DNA of 64,000 nt, from the NCBI GenBank assembly GCA_013180625.2, contig SNVD02015992.1:60975-124974 (forward strand), in the 5' to 3' direction. How positions within the stretch are numbered: position 1 is the stretch's first letter; each line of letters starts with the position of its first letter. The notes beneath the pieces were generated by a model that made no database searches, was not told the origin of the DNA, and saw only the letters and a list, made by a program, of their open reading frames with translations. Position numbers and translations under genes: made by a program. Source of the stretch: Boswellia sacra (taxonomy: Eukaryota > Streptophyta > Magnoliopsida > Sapindales > Burseraceae). Positions 11,200-22,344 of this stretch are shown piece after piece.

Positions 11200-13720
11200 G
11201 TGTTGATAGTTATCATTGGTTGGGTTAGGCGTGGAGGGCATCTACGTATAATTGGAACCGAAATTATGGAAACAAATGAAGATATGGTAGAAATAGTTGA
11301 ATCAAAAGAAGAGGAAATCAAAGTTGAGCAAGATCCTTCAAGTGGCATGGATCAGATGACGACAAATATAGATGTTTTGAGATAGCAGATGTTGGATATG
11401 ATGAATCTGATAAACACCAGGCTTCCATCGACTATAAGGCATGTCATAGGTCTTAATGGAGAAGGTTCTAGTAGGGACCACCAAATGGGTCAAGATATGA
11501 TAATGCTGACAATAGGGAAAATCAAGCCAACACACACACTGAAAAGGGCTTTCATGATGAGGAAGAGTACCTTAAGGCCAAGGAGACCAAGTAGATAGAA
11601 ACCATGAGGAGAGATCTGGAAAAGCTTTAATGCATGATGAAAAAGAAGGGCTTGGAGAAGATAGAAGACCTTGCTGATATGCATATTGAGGGGCTACTTA
11701 CAAAGTTTAAGATGCATAATGTGGCAAAATACACAAGAGATAGGAACCCAAAGTCTCATCTCTGACATTATGCCACTGTGATGGATATGACAAACCTATC
11801 AAGAGAGTTGATCTTAAAGTTCTTCATCCACTTGCTAGAAGGAAGAGCATTGGAATGGTACCTAGAACAAGAAGATAGAGTAAGAGAGGACTGGATTGAG
11901 TTGTCTGAAAAATTTGTTGATCAGTACTCTTATAGCACTCAACTGGGAGTGACATCACAGGACTTAAAGACAACTCGCTAGAAGTAGGTGAGACATTTTT
12001 GGAGCACTTAGTATGATGGAGACGAAAAGCTACATAGATGGTTTCAAGGTCGTCGAAAAATACCAAGTAAGGATAGTGGTGAAGGGAGCCCTTGCTCCTA
12101 TCTAAGGCCGTTTGACCAGATTCCCATTGAGAACATTTGAAGATCTATATAATTCTAGCATCCAAATTTAGGATGTTGAAGCTCAACAACAGAACAATTT
12201 CCCAAGAAGGAATTTCCACCAAGGAGGAGGTGAAGGAAGAGGAGGAGGAGGATCAGTTAGGCGTGTGTAAAAAAGTACGACCTAATCTGACTCGATCGGG
12301 TTTTGTTGGGTTGGTCGAGGTGGCATCAGGAATGTATATTGTAAAACCTGAAATCAAGTTTGTTTCTTCAGGTTTTCGTGTTGTCAGGTTGAGATCAGGT
12401 TGGCCTTAGAAAACCCGATTAAACCCAAGGGTTATTTTATTAAAAAGGGTTTTATACACGTATCATTTATTTATTTGATAATTGTTTTTCCCTTATTCCT
12501 AAAACTTTAAATGTTTAACCTAATCGATTTCAACTCTCTTCTTACTAAAATAAAGTGTTGAAGTCTTCTTTCAGTCCACCACCTCTCATCTATCATCACT
12601 GCCGGCCCCCCGCCTTATCTCTACAACTGTAACCGGAGTTCCTCCCATCATCATCTAACTTACCTCCTTCCTCTGGCTCATAGCTGCATCTTCATCTCTC
12701 ATATCTAACTCACAGTTAGCGTTGAATTGAACCCTCAGATCTATGTTGAAGCACTTTAATTAGATCTGCACTCTCGCTCTTGCTCTTAGCCATGGCTGCA
12801 TCTTTTCCAATGTGTTATTTCCTTGTATTTGCTCAATTGCATCTTCATGTGTTCAATTGGCCTCGCCATTATCTTGAAATATAGACAAATAATTGAAATG
12901 TTTGTGCTCTGTATGCATAATTTTTTTATTTTGGATGAAATATATATTTTTTTAAAAAGAGTAGAAGAAGAGGAAAAGCCAAGAGAGAGACAAAGGAGAG
13001 ATAGGTTTTGTAGCTTCTCAAAACACAACTGGGAGGTGTGAGGTGCAGTTTTTCAAGCACTTGCAAGTAGATGTTTTAAGTTTATTCCTAGTAAGCCTTA
13101 AGTTTATTTGTGATTCATGTATATATTATATGTAATAAAATCAGTTTTTTTTTAGCTGGAACTTTTAAATATCTGGCAAATTAAGTAATGATTGAAATAT
13201 AGACAAATAATTGAAATTGAGTCTCACAGTTAGCATTCCTTACTTCACATTTTTTCCTTTCAATTTTCATGAAATTGAGGATTCTTTTAACCAAATTTTG
13301 TTAGCATAGAAATTAATGAATTTGAAACCATAGTATAATCCTCTATCAATCTGACAAACCCAAACTCGACCAGATGATGCATTGGGTTAAGTTGGGCTTG
13401 GCAAAACCCGACTTGACCTGACCCGTCCCGTGTGCACTCATAGGATCCGCCTCTAAAAGTGCTGAAATAAATGCAGTCTGACTAAAAAAGGTAGTTTAGT
13501 AACTTAAGGTAATTACTATCTAAGATATTTGAGAAGCTGCTTACACGATCTAAGCTACTCCCATTGCTGAAAAAGGAATAGCAAGATCCTTTTCCACCTA
13601 GCCACAAGTTTAATGAGTATTGTCAATTTCACTAGACCACAGGCCACCTCATTGATAGGTGTACTCATCTCAAATAGGAGATACAAGATCTAATTGATAA
13701 TGGTTGAATGCTGGATCCTG
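11200..13720 (+). pseudogene. gag: Gypsy-2 gag, broken and split by a hAT-type insertion
   Basis: The gag opening GMDQMTTNIDVLR (about 11344) parallels that of Gypsy-1. The capsid part at 11778-11981 (LEGRALEWYLEQEDRVREDW) is the typical plant Gypsy gag core. The region after the core (FPRRNFHQGGG, about 12200) is cut at 12257 by a 1185-bp insertion and resumes at 13443. A zinc-knuckle-like Cys/His cluster (CQFH, then GHLIDRC) lies at 13621-13662 and matches the Gypsy-1 cluster. Stops and frame changes occur in every block. Confidence 0.8.
12258..13442 (+). mobile_element. non-autonomous hAT-type element inside Gypsy-2 gag
   Basis: The element starts TAGGCGTGTGTAAAA and its end, read in reverse complement, starts TATGAGTGCACACGGG. 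Inside both ends are related inverted stretches containing CGGGTTTTG. Flanks are GGATCAGT (12250-12257) and GGATCCGC (13443-13450), a diverged 8-bp duplication as expected for hAT. Removing the element rejoins Gypsy-2 gag sequence. The 1.2 kb interior has no transposase ORF; short ORFs near 12137-12409 and 12786-13041 are not recognisable. Strand is arbitrary. Confidence 0.7.
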
Positions 13721-15595
13721 GGAAGTAGCAACCTAACACTCGCAAGAACCTGTTGCCAAACTACAAAAATTTGCCACCACCACGTGTAAACATGATTGAC
13801 TCATGAATTACTAAGGAGGAACTCTTAAGGTCTTTTAAGAAGAATGAAGAGGAAGAAAGGATGGTGAGAGTATTAAAAGCCTTCCACAAAAAAATGGACG
13901 AGGATAAATAAGAAACATTGTTCCTATGAGAGGCACAAAGGAAGGAAGGAGGCTAGAACATTGAGCACTTTCAAGAGGGACTAGATGTCAAGAAAGGGAG
14001 CCAGATGAGGCTGCCCAAACTGGGAGATAAAAGTGAAGAAAGAGAACCCGTTCATAAAGAAATGGATGGCCAGAAAAAGGGGCCAGACGATGCTTGGAGA
14101 TAGAATGGAAATGCCCAAGCAAGGATTAGGAGAGTGAAGAAGAGGTATAAAGCAAGTCTAGACCATTAAGAGGAGAAGACAAGTACAATCCACTAAGTGA
14201 TGACGAGGACAAGCACGTATCTACTTTTGTGGAGAATAAGGATGAATAAACCCTACTTAATAAAAGGGATGTTGAGTACACATTACTTAGCAACATGGGA
14301 AGTCAGAGAGAATACACACCATTGATTGAGGAAGGTGATATTAGTAAGAACTTCTCGAAGATTTTCATGACAGACTTAGGAATTATAGAAGAGGAGATAT
14401 TGAGATCTTTTGAAGAAGGGAAGCAAGAAGATATAAATGGGCTCATCCATGTAACTATATTGGCGATCATGGTCCAAGTTGAGGGAAAGTGGATGGACAT
14501 GACCATGCCAAAATGCAAAAAAAATGGATGGAAGAGAAGAAAAAGAGGATACACACAAGAAGGGGAAGGAACCCTAAATGTAACACTTTTGACAGCTAAG
14601 GTCTATTATCAAAATATAAGATAGGTAAAAGTCAATGTGGAGTCATTAGAAAAGATAGGAAGATGGATGAAAGATGGGACATGGTCATAACTAATCTAGG
14701 TTGGTGATGATGACATTGATAGTGATGAATGAGCAGAAATGGTCTTTATGATCAATTCAGTAATTGTAAAAGGGGAAACAAAGAGGTCCTTTAAAGAAAA
14801 AGCGGCTGAAGTTAGAATCCAAATCCATCAAGAGTGGAAAAAGATTACCCTAGCACAATTCAAAGAGTGGATGCCAATTGCTATGAGATTGCTTGACATG
14901 ACATTTATGCCTTTAGAAGTTTGCTTTCAGAGTATTGGGTGGATGGGAGTCGACATGCATGTCAGTGACAGTGAGGATGAAGATGCAAAAGGCGTCATGG
15001 GCATATGGAATAATGCTAAAACCATCTAGGACTTTTGGGATGACTTTAGTGACACAGAAGGGAGTCAACCCAAGAATAGAAGGAGAATGGTAGAAGATTT
15101 CTGAGATGACTTCGAGAATAGAATAGACAACAGAGAGAAGGACAATTGTTCGAAGAGTTTTGATGAAGGAGAAACACCTGATAAAGGAGAAACATTTAAT
15201 GAGGGGAAAACACTAGGTAAGAGAGAGAATGAGAGCATGAGGGTAGCTAATAAGAAGGAGGAAGAGGTTTAAGGCTTAACCCAGAGTGAGAGGTTTTATG
15301 AGAATTGAAAAGCTAAAGAAGCTAAAGGTGAACAAAAGAAGGAAGGACAAGATCAAGAAAAGAAGAAAGAGGAGGATGACTTACTTCTCGAACGATTAAA
15401 AAAGCCATAAGCGAATACAAGTATCCGGGATTTACTTATTTCATCCTAAAAGCATTGAGAGGCAATAGCCGAAGCCTTCATCGGGACATCGATTTCCCTC
15501 ATCTCCAACCCTGAGGAGATGACTGCGTTAGTCATTCTCAAGGAGGTACAAAAAGGGCTTGATCAGTTTCTTTGATGCAGATTTACCCTTAAAAG
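13721..15595 (+). pseudogene. Gypsy-2 gag-protease spacer, Lys/Glu-rich, broken
   Basis: This is a purine-rich coding remnant between the zinc cluster and the protease, with open blocks at 14295-14624 and 14739-15029. It is rich in Lys, Glu and Asp (for example SDSEDEDAKGVMGIW). Gypsy-1 has only about 1.1 kb between the corresponding points, so this copy is roughly 0.9 kb longer. I do not recognise a domain. Stops are scattered throughout, so no product is expected. Confidence 0.55.
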
Positions 15596-15599
15596 GAAG

Positions 15600-16110
15600 G
15601 AATCACAATAAATTGCCAGTTATAGCTATTGAGATTTGAGGGAAGAAGACATCATATGTTATGGTAGATGATGGGTCAACAATCGACCTAGTACTTCTGA
15701 AGCTCTTGAACAAATTTGGGATTGAGCAAGAAGAGTTGGAGCCATCCTAGGTAGTCATCAAGGCCTATGATGACGCAAAGAGGAACACATGCAAAACTTT
15801 TAAGGCCTTGGTGAAAACGAGCCAAATTGAAGTGATAATGGAGTTTAATAAACTAGATATCCTAGTAACTTTCATAGCATTGCTAGGATAGGCATGGTTC
15901 CATCCTTTAGGAGGCATGCCATCCACTATGCATTAGGCCATTTGCTTCAACTCTGAGGGAGAAGAGGTAACATTCTGGGCAAAATCCTCATATGTGGTTG
16001 TAGCTTTAGGCACGAAAGAACGGGAGATACCCTATGTAGATAGGTACTGGGTATCGATGATTGACCAGATTAACCTATGTTTATCGACATAATGAAGAAG
16101 TAAAGGTACA
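15600..16110 (+). pseudogene. Gypsy-2 protease, broken
   Basis: The retropepsin-like site VDDGSTIDLV is at 15664-15693, followed by ELEPS, ALVKTSQIEVIMEF and AWFHPLGGMPSTMH, in the same order as the Gypsy-1 protease. Premature TAG stops interrupt at 15748, 15889 and 15934, each where the family usually has Gln or Arg. It would have processed the polyprotein but is now inactive. Confidence 0.8.
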
Positions 16111-16722
16111 TGCCTAGGATTGAACTTGGAAAGAGCTTTGTAGGAATGCCCACTTTTTCAAAAATCACAGGGTAGACCAACAAGAGAGGACTAGGTTACA
16201 ACTCTGATGAATAAATGTGCCCAACTGGGGTTAAGTGGCCCATTAAATTTGTGAAAGTAAAAGAAGCCATGTATGCTGGAGAAGCTAATCAATAGAGTTA
16301 TAATGGCATCCTAAAGCTAGGTTTGAAATCTTGAAGGATGTGATAAACCCAAGGGCTTTGGAGATAGGTGAACCAGAGAAGGAAATAGAGAAGCTTATGT
16401 TAGGAGAGAAGGTAATGAAAGAGGTAGAATGCTTAGGTGAGGAGACTTTTGTGACCTGGCGACCCTTATAGAAGAAGAAATGGCTGATGCTAGTCACGAA
16501 GATGTTTATGTTCTTGAGTTATTTGAGGACACCTCCTTTATAAATAAATTTGATGCAATAAAATCTGACTTTGTTTACTTGTGCGATGTTTTTCCTAATG
16601 GTAGCTTACATGAATTTCATTTTAATAGCATATTTGACATTCATCTCATGAACATTTATAATATTAATCTTAGTACAACTAATAATCTTAGGAACATATG
16701 TATTGCTCATGATACAACTCTT

Positions 16723-16758
<36 letters not shown>
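16111..16758 (+). pseudogene. Gypsy-2 protease-RT spacer with an acidic ORF
   Basis: The spacer continues the protease-RT connection also seen at the start of the window in Gypsy-1. It contains a 100-codon open stretch at 16480-16782 (MADASHEDVYVLELFEDTSF) without a recognised domain. A GA microsatellite at its 3' end has replaced or expanded within coding sequence just before the RT block. Confidence 0.55.
16725..16757. repeat. (AG)n microsatellite, about 16 units
   Basis: An uninterrupted AG run sits between the spacer ORF and the RT block of Gypsy-2. It encodes alternating Arg-Glu in the overlapping frames and is a likely source of frame changes. Confidence 0.95.
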
Positions 16759-16760
<2 letters not shown>

Positions 16761-17500
16761 AAAAAATATTAAAAGAATATGAGAAGGTGTTTGCTCGATC
16801 CTATGATGATATGCCTGGAGTCGATCGCAACATAACTAAGCACACCATTCCCACTTATTCGCACATGAAGCTGGTTAAGCAGAAATTGAGAAGGATAAGG
16901 TCAAAATGGGCACAAAAGATCAAGAAAGAGGTCACTAAGTAGATAGAGGCAAAATTCCTAGATATAGTGAACTACCCTCAATGGTTGGCTAATATAGTCC
17001 CAACACCGAAGAAAGATGGAAGAGTAAGGATTTACATGGACTATTGAGATTTGAACAAAGCATCACTAAAGGATGAGTACCCTTTACCACATATAGATTG
17101 TTGGTGAATAGTACGACTTCAAGCAAAATGTTCTCTTTTGTTGATATATTCTCAAGATACAATCAGATCTTGATGGCAGTAGTAGACAAGATGAAAACGA
17201 CCTTTATCGTAGAATAGGGGATTTATTGCTATAAGGTTATGTCGTTTGGATTGATAAACACCGAAGTAACTTATTAGAGGATGGCCACAGTGCTTTTTCA
17301 CGACATGATCCGCAAGAAGATCGAGGTTTATGTGAATGACATGATGGTCAAATCTGGTACATGGGAAGGGCACTTTGAAGCCTTGGAGAAATTTTTAGAA
17401 AGGGTAGAAAACTATCAATTAAGGTTAAATCTAAGGAAGTGTGTGTTTTACAATAACTTCAGGAAAGCTGTTAGGTTTCATGGTTGGTGAACGAGGAATA
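16759..17500 (+). pseudogene. Gypsy-2 reverse transcriptase, broken
   Basis: The block starts YEKVFARSYDDMPGVD and runs through WLANIVPTPKKDGRVRI, DEYPLPHID, FSFVDIFSRYNQI and YKVMSFGLINTEVTY to IEVYVNDMMVKS at 17323-17358. All are standard Ty3/Gypsy RT landmarks in the right order. The catalytic YVDD box is YVND, losing one of the two metal-binding Asp residues. Several TAG/TGA stops are present. It would have made cDNA from element RNA. Confidence 0.85.
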
Positions 17501-17619
17501 GAAGTTGATCATGGCAAAGTGAAAGTCATTACAGAAATGCCAATGCCAAAGATGGAGAAGGAAGTCTTAAGGATTTTTAGGGAAGATCTAGTGCATCAGT
17601 CGATTCATTTCTAAGCTCA

Positions 17620-17960
17620 CAACTGTTTACATGCCAATTTTCAAATTGTTGAGAAAAAATCAGCGAGTTGAATAGAATGAACAGTGTTAGAAGGCCTTTG
17701 AGAAAGTAAAAGAGTATTTGGCTAACTCGCCTGTGTTGAGATCCTTAAAATTGGGAAAACCATTTATGCTTAATTTGGTGGTTGAAAAAGAGGCAGTAGG
17801 AGCCATGCTAGCACAAGCTGATAAGAATGGTGTGGAACATGCAATCTACTACTTAAGCAAATGAGCTTAAGTATACTCAGGTAGAAAAGACCTACTTAGC
17901 AATGGTATGGGCCTCAAAAAAGCTTAGACATTATTTCTAGTCACATAACATACAAGAAGT
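17620..17960 (+). pseudogene. Gypsy-2 RNase H (first copy), broken
   Basis: The tether and RNase H follow RT: FEKVKEYLANSPVL, then KPFMLNLVVEKEAVGAMLAQ and EHAIYYLSK, with the usual order for the Ty3/Gypsy RNase H that removes RNA from the hybrid. Stops and a frame change follow YYLSK. The C-terminal half is poorly preserved. Confidence 0.75.
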
Positions 17961-18139
17961 TTTTAAGATGGACCCAATGAAGTACTTTTATGAAGCATTA
18001 TTGTTAGTGGAAAAGCTGGCAAGATGGTTGATACAGCCGTCAGAATTCAATTTTGAATGTCACTAAGAAGGTAAAAGGCATAGCAGATGATGATAGACCA
18101 TAGGAATTGTAGTTTTTGGAAGAACACTTAAGGGCCATT

Positions 18140-18570
18140 ACATTGATAGAATGACAACTGTACTTTGATAGAGTGGCCAATAGAAATGGAGCATAAGTGC
18201 GAATTGTCATCATTTCACCTAATGGAAAGATACTATCATTTGCCAAGAAGTTAGGATTTAAGGCTACTAATAACATGGTGGAGTATGAGGCGTGCGTATT
18301 TGGGCTAAGGATAGTAGCAACAATGGGTATTGAAGAAATCAAATAATAAGAGACTCGTAGCTGGTCATTTTATAGGCCAAACAAGAATGGGATGTAAGGG
18401 GAGAGACTCTCAAGCCATACCTAGAGTAGGCTAAAAAACGGATGGCGAGATTCACCAGGTGCTTCTTCAAGGATGTGTTTCAAGAGGAGAGTCAAATAGC
18501 GAATGCTTTAGCAAGATTGGCTTCTATTTGGGAAAATCCAGAGAAGACTACGGTGAAATCATTAGTGGTA
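18140..18570 (+). pseudogene. Gypsy-2 second, archaeal-type RNase H, broken
   Basis: A second RNase H lies downstream of the first. It shows VRIVIISPNGKILSF, ATNNMVEYEACVFGL (about 18265-18310) and, at its end, QIANALARLASIWENPE (18496-18546). These are the signatures of the extra RNase H found in Tat-clade plant Gypsy elements. It is interrupted by stops. Homology ends near 18600, where a foreign LTR fragment begins. Confidence 0.8.
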
Positions 18571-18604
18571 ACACATGCTCGTCATCATGTTACCAAAAGG
18601 AGTG

Positions 18605-19270
18605 GGAACTGCTCTCAAGACGTACCTTTTTCGCATTTAGAGCAGTAGAATGCCTAAAAAAATTAAACTAGAAAAGACTCTTTAAATTCTCAAGCGCATC
18701 TCTAAGAGAGAAAAGAGAAGACTTTAGTGTGTAAATAAAAGTTAGGAGAGGGAGTGCTTATGTAAGAGAGGGTGTAAGTTGAAAAAAGAAGTAAAAAACT
18801 AGAAAGGAAGGTTTTAAATGAAATATGCCAAAAATACCAGAGGGAGTGTCGGCCACCTATAGTAGGAGTGCCTACTGATGGTAGGATAGCCATCTGGCTG
18901 TGGGTGGACCGTCGATTGATGGTGGGACATCCGGCTGGTTGTGGCCCCCCAAACCCTTAAAATTTACATTTTTTCAATGTAGTCCTTTTTTACCTTCAGC
19001 CATTCAACCGCGCGTAACCCTTCGAGTTCAACTCCCATTCGCAATTCATAAAATTTTTTCAAAAATAGCATCTGTAGATTCACAACATATATGACTCATC
19101 ATTAGATTCCTCCTAGATTAATTTCTATGATTTTTCAAAGTCATGTGTCAGTTTTCTAGGTCTCCGATTGGTTTCTTCTTGATCTTTTCTTTTTGCTTCC
19201 AAAGCCATTTTGGTTATTTCCATTTCTTGACATTCATCTTTGCTTTATCATTGAGCTTTAAAAATTGAGT
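18605..19270 (-). repeat. reversed Tat-like LTR fragment replacing the Gypsy-2 integrase core
   Basis: The stretch aligns, with moderate divergence, to 5213-5857, the outer 650 bases of the Gypsy-1 LTR. It lies opposite to the Gypsy-2 coding strand. The LTR outer edge corresponds to about 19270 and the inner part is missing, so this is a partial LTR. Left of it is the end of the second RNase H and right of it the integrase C-terminus. No integrase catalytic core is present between them, so the event combined insertion with deletion. Confidence 0.75.
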
Positions 19271-19274
19271 GGTT

Positions 19275-19774
19275 ATAAGGAGCCACTCCATTCTCTTTGG
19301 TCTATGAGAGCAAAGTGGTGTTGCCTATAGAAGTTAGAATGTCAATAGCAAAGGTCATGATAAAGGCAAGAATTCGTGAAGACAAGTGGGCCCAGGATCG
19401 GTGCGAGCAATTGGTATTTTTGGACAAAAAAAGGATGAAGCTCACACGCAATTATATCAAAGAAGGATAGCCTAAGTGTTTAACAAAAGAGTAAAATAGA
19501 AGAATATCTAGGAAGGGATTTGGTACTCAGGCGAGGTAGAGCATCAGTGCCGAATCCAAGATGGAAGTTTAGGCCAAATTGGGAAGAACCTTTCTTGGTG
19601 AAGAAGATAATGATCAGTGGTGCAGTCAAGATATTTAACATAGATAGGAATGAGTTTGCAGAACCAATCAGCATGGATAAGTTGAAAAGGTACTTTATGG
19701 AACACAAAGGAAGAGAGAGAGAGAGAGGAGAAGAAGAAGAAGAAGATAAGAAAGAAAAGAGAGAAAATAACTAA
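19275..19774 (+). pseudogene. Gypsy-2 integrase C-terminal remnant
   Basis: The remnant opens with GATPFSLVYESKVVLPIEV (19281-19337), the conserved segment after the catalytic domain of plant Gypsy integrases. It continues, with a frame change, into VLRRGRASVPNPRWKFRPNW and EFAEPISMDKLKRYFMEH (19523-19710), the usual C-terminal DNA-binding end. The DDE core and the zinc-binding N-terminus are absent. A GA/GAA-rich tail closes the ORF at 19774. Confidence 0.8.
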
Positions 19775-21560
19775 TTACAAAATTTGAAAAGGCTAATTAG
19801 TGATAGAAGTTGCTTCTGTAAGCATATATTGTTCCAAATGTTTGTACCTTTGATTAATAGAGTGATGTTTTAGGATACAAATATGTTGTGGAAATGATGT
19901 GCATAATAGCTACACTAGTGAAAAGCAACAAACAAGCAGAAACTAAAACTGCATCAATGTCCGTTCTGCCTATTAACTTGTGCAGGACTACTATAGTGCA
20001 CTCAACATGATCGAACATGAAGAGCTGCCTCAGTGATGGAAGCTTGCAAGGCTACCCACCCCTTATACTTGTCATCAATCACCTAGTAAGGATAGGAGAA
20101 TAGGTTCCTCAAGATCTTGCATTGAGACCAGGAACTGCTGACACGAACGAGGAAGCCCTCAAAGAGTCTTTCGAGAATGAAGTCCAGTAGGCAAGTTACA
20201 ATCCTGTGCCTCTCATCATATTGCTAACAAATGCGAGAAGGGAGAAGAAGGAGCTATGAGTAAGCCCTACAAGGACCACACAAGAGGTACATGTCTTAAG
20301 AGTCACTTGCTAAAGCCTCCACCAAGGACAGTACCAGCGAATCATGACATTCGATAGTTTGAAGATGTGCGGTCCAAGAATCTGGTCAATGCAACTGTCG
20401 TGCCTAATGATGCTTAGACCCATACTAAAGAGAGTCGACCCCTATAGTGGCTAGAATAGCTAACTTTTCCTGAAGCCATATCTGAAAGATGTGGAGTAAG
20501 ACACAAAAAAAAAAAAAAGAGATGATGATGTCACCTGATGGAGAAGCAAACTACCTAAAAACTTGGGACTTGCCCTAGACTTCACCTAATCTGGACCGAT
20601 CAGTGTTTCAGCTAGTATGAGAGGTATTAAAGTGGAACCAGGCTGCATTGAGGAATCAAGCTTGTCAAGAGAAGGCCTCTATACCTGTCTATCAACATTA
20701 GTAGAAACTGAGAAAGGAGACAAACTATGTGATACAGAGCCAAGAAGTAGAGGTCTCAGTAGTTTTGATCAGCGGTATTATAGAAGAAAGTGCTACTTGG
20801 CGGTAGATCGTATGAGCTAACGTGACATCACTAGGAATCTGGAAAAAGTCAGTAATGTTATCTAAGTAAGGTTGTCAAGCGAAGGCACAATGATATCGTC
20901 TGTGCTAAAAGGAGAAACTCTTAAGATAGCCTCAATTCCTCATATAGAGGCAAAGCTCTTGCCAATTGAAATCAAACACATGATCTGAAACATCCCAAAA
21001 GTCGACAACTGCTCTAAAGAGAAGGATGTCGAGTTTTACCTGATGAAGGAATATGAGATCGTAGAGACTGCTTAGCTTTAGTTACCACTGTTCTAGATCC
21101 TTCAATGACCTCAAGACAGGATGGAAGACCCTATAAGAAGCCTTACTCATGATGGATGATAAGGGATGAGTAAAAGGTAGGGTGCCCTTATATAGCATAA
21201 AGAAGGGCCTCCCAAGTCCTTCAAAATTGATGTGGGACTGTTAGTATAGGTGCATGCCTCTAATTAGAGGTGCACACCCATACTAAATGCACGAGCTTGT
21301 AAGCTAGAGGCGCGACCCCTTTCAAGGGTTAAAGTTAGAGTTTTGGGTTTCTTTTCTTAGGATTGAGGCGTTCAACTAAAATCTAACTTCTTGTGCATAT
21401 TACAATGTCAGTCTACATGGTGCTTTGTTGAAATTCAGGCTTCTCTTGTCATTGCAGTTAATGTTAATTGATCAGAATATTGATAAGCAAGGTAGAAATG
21501 AAATATTTCTATAAATGAAAGAAGTCATCTGTACAAGTCTCTCAAATAAAATCCATGTCA
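19775..21560. other. post-pol non-coding stretch of Gypsy-2, no gene recognised
   Basis: About 1.8 kb without a recognisable gene. A 67-codon open stretch at 20617-20820 has no family resemblance I can name. There is a 14-base A run near 20505. It is probably the 3' untranslated region that Tat-clade elements carry between integrase and the antisense ORF. Confidence 0.4.
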
Positions 21561-21563
21561 TCC

Positions 21564-22135
21564 TCAAAGAATAACTAAGAAACTAAACAAAATGATGTCC
21601 AAATGATAAATACAAAACATAAATGAAAATAGGCCTAAACTTTCGATAGAATCTGGATCCACCAAGTCATCATCATAGAGGTCGTCATCCTTATCATCTC
21701 CTAAGGCTATATGAAAGGGCCCGGCCCCTAAAGTACCCGTAACATGAGAAGGCCCAGTACTTGAGGCATCCATGGGTTGAGAAGGATCCTCACCTCTAGT
21801 AGTGTCCACAGGCTAAAAGGTCCCAACATTTGTAGTAGGGAAGGGTTCGATGTCGGTGGAAATACTACTACGCTAAGACGATCCAGTACCACTTGAAGGG
21901 CCTTACAGCGTCTTCTCTAGGTAGTCAGCCAACTAGCAAAGACCCACATTCTCCTTTCGAAGGTCTTGACTCTCCTGTTTATCCTCTTGACCCAGGCAAA
22001 ATAAAAAAGTGTTAGCATATATAAAAATAAATCATGCATACTAAGGACACGAAGAGTTGAGGTTCTTACCTGGTACCGGCGGGAGAGCTCAAAGATGAGT
22101 CCCTGGCCGCTATAAAAAACCTTCTCAAATGCTCT
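21564..22135 (-). pseudogene. antisense ORF remnant in the 3' region of Gypsy-2, probably spliced
   Basis: Minus-strand coding signal opposite to pol. An upstream piece (about 22071-22135: VFYSGQGLIFELSRRYQ) ends at a good donor, CAG followed by GTAAGA at 22069. A downstream piece (21564-21985) starts after a plausible acceptor and reads through EDKQESQDLRKENVGLC and, after three TAG stops, DTTRGEDPSQPMDASSTGPS to an acidic end, DDKDDDLYDDDLVDPDS. A coiled-coil-like segment followed by an acidic tail resembles the ends of plant-mobile-domain proteins. Tat-clade elements often carry such an extra antisense ORF. That identity is inference, since no core domain is visible. Confidence 0.4.
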
Positions 22136-22344
22136 GCCTCATTATGGGTAATTTGCACGAACATTTTACACTTTTGTTAGAAAATTGAGCAAATATAAGA
22201 AAAATAAATAAGAGAAGAAATACTCATATGAGTGGTGCTTGGTGGTGAGAATGAGAACTTCAGAGTCTCATCCATAAGAAGCTCTCTAAGGCGAAAGGCC
22301 CCTGTCGATGTCAGCATGCTCACCGCAACAATTGTTCTATCCTA

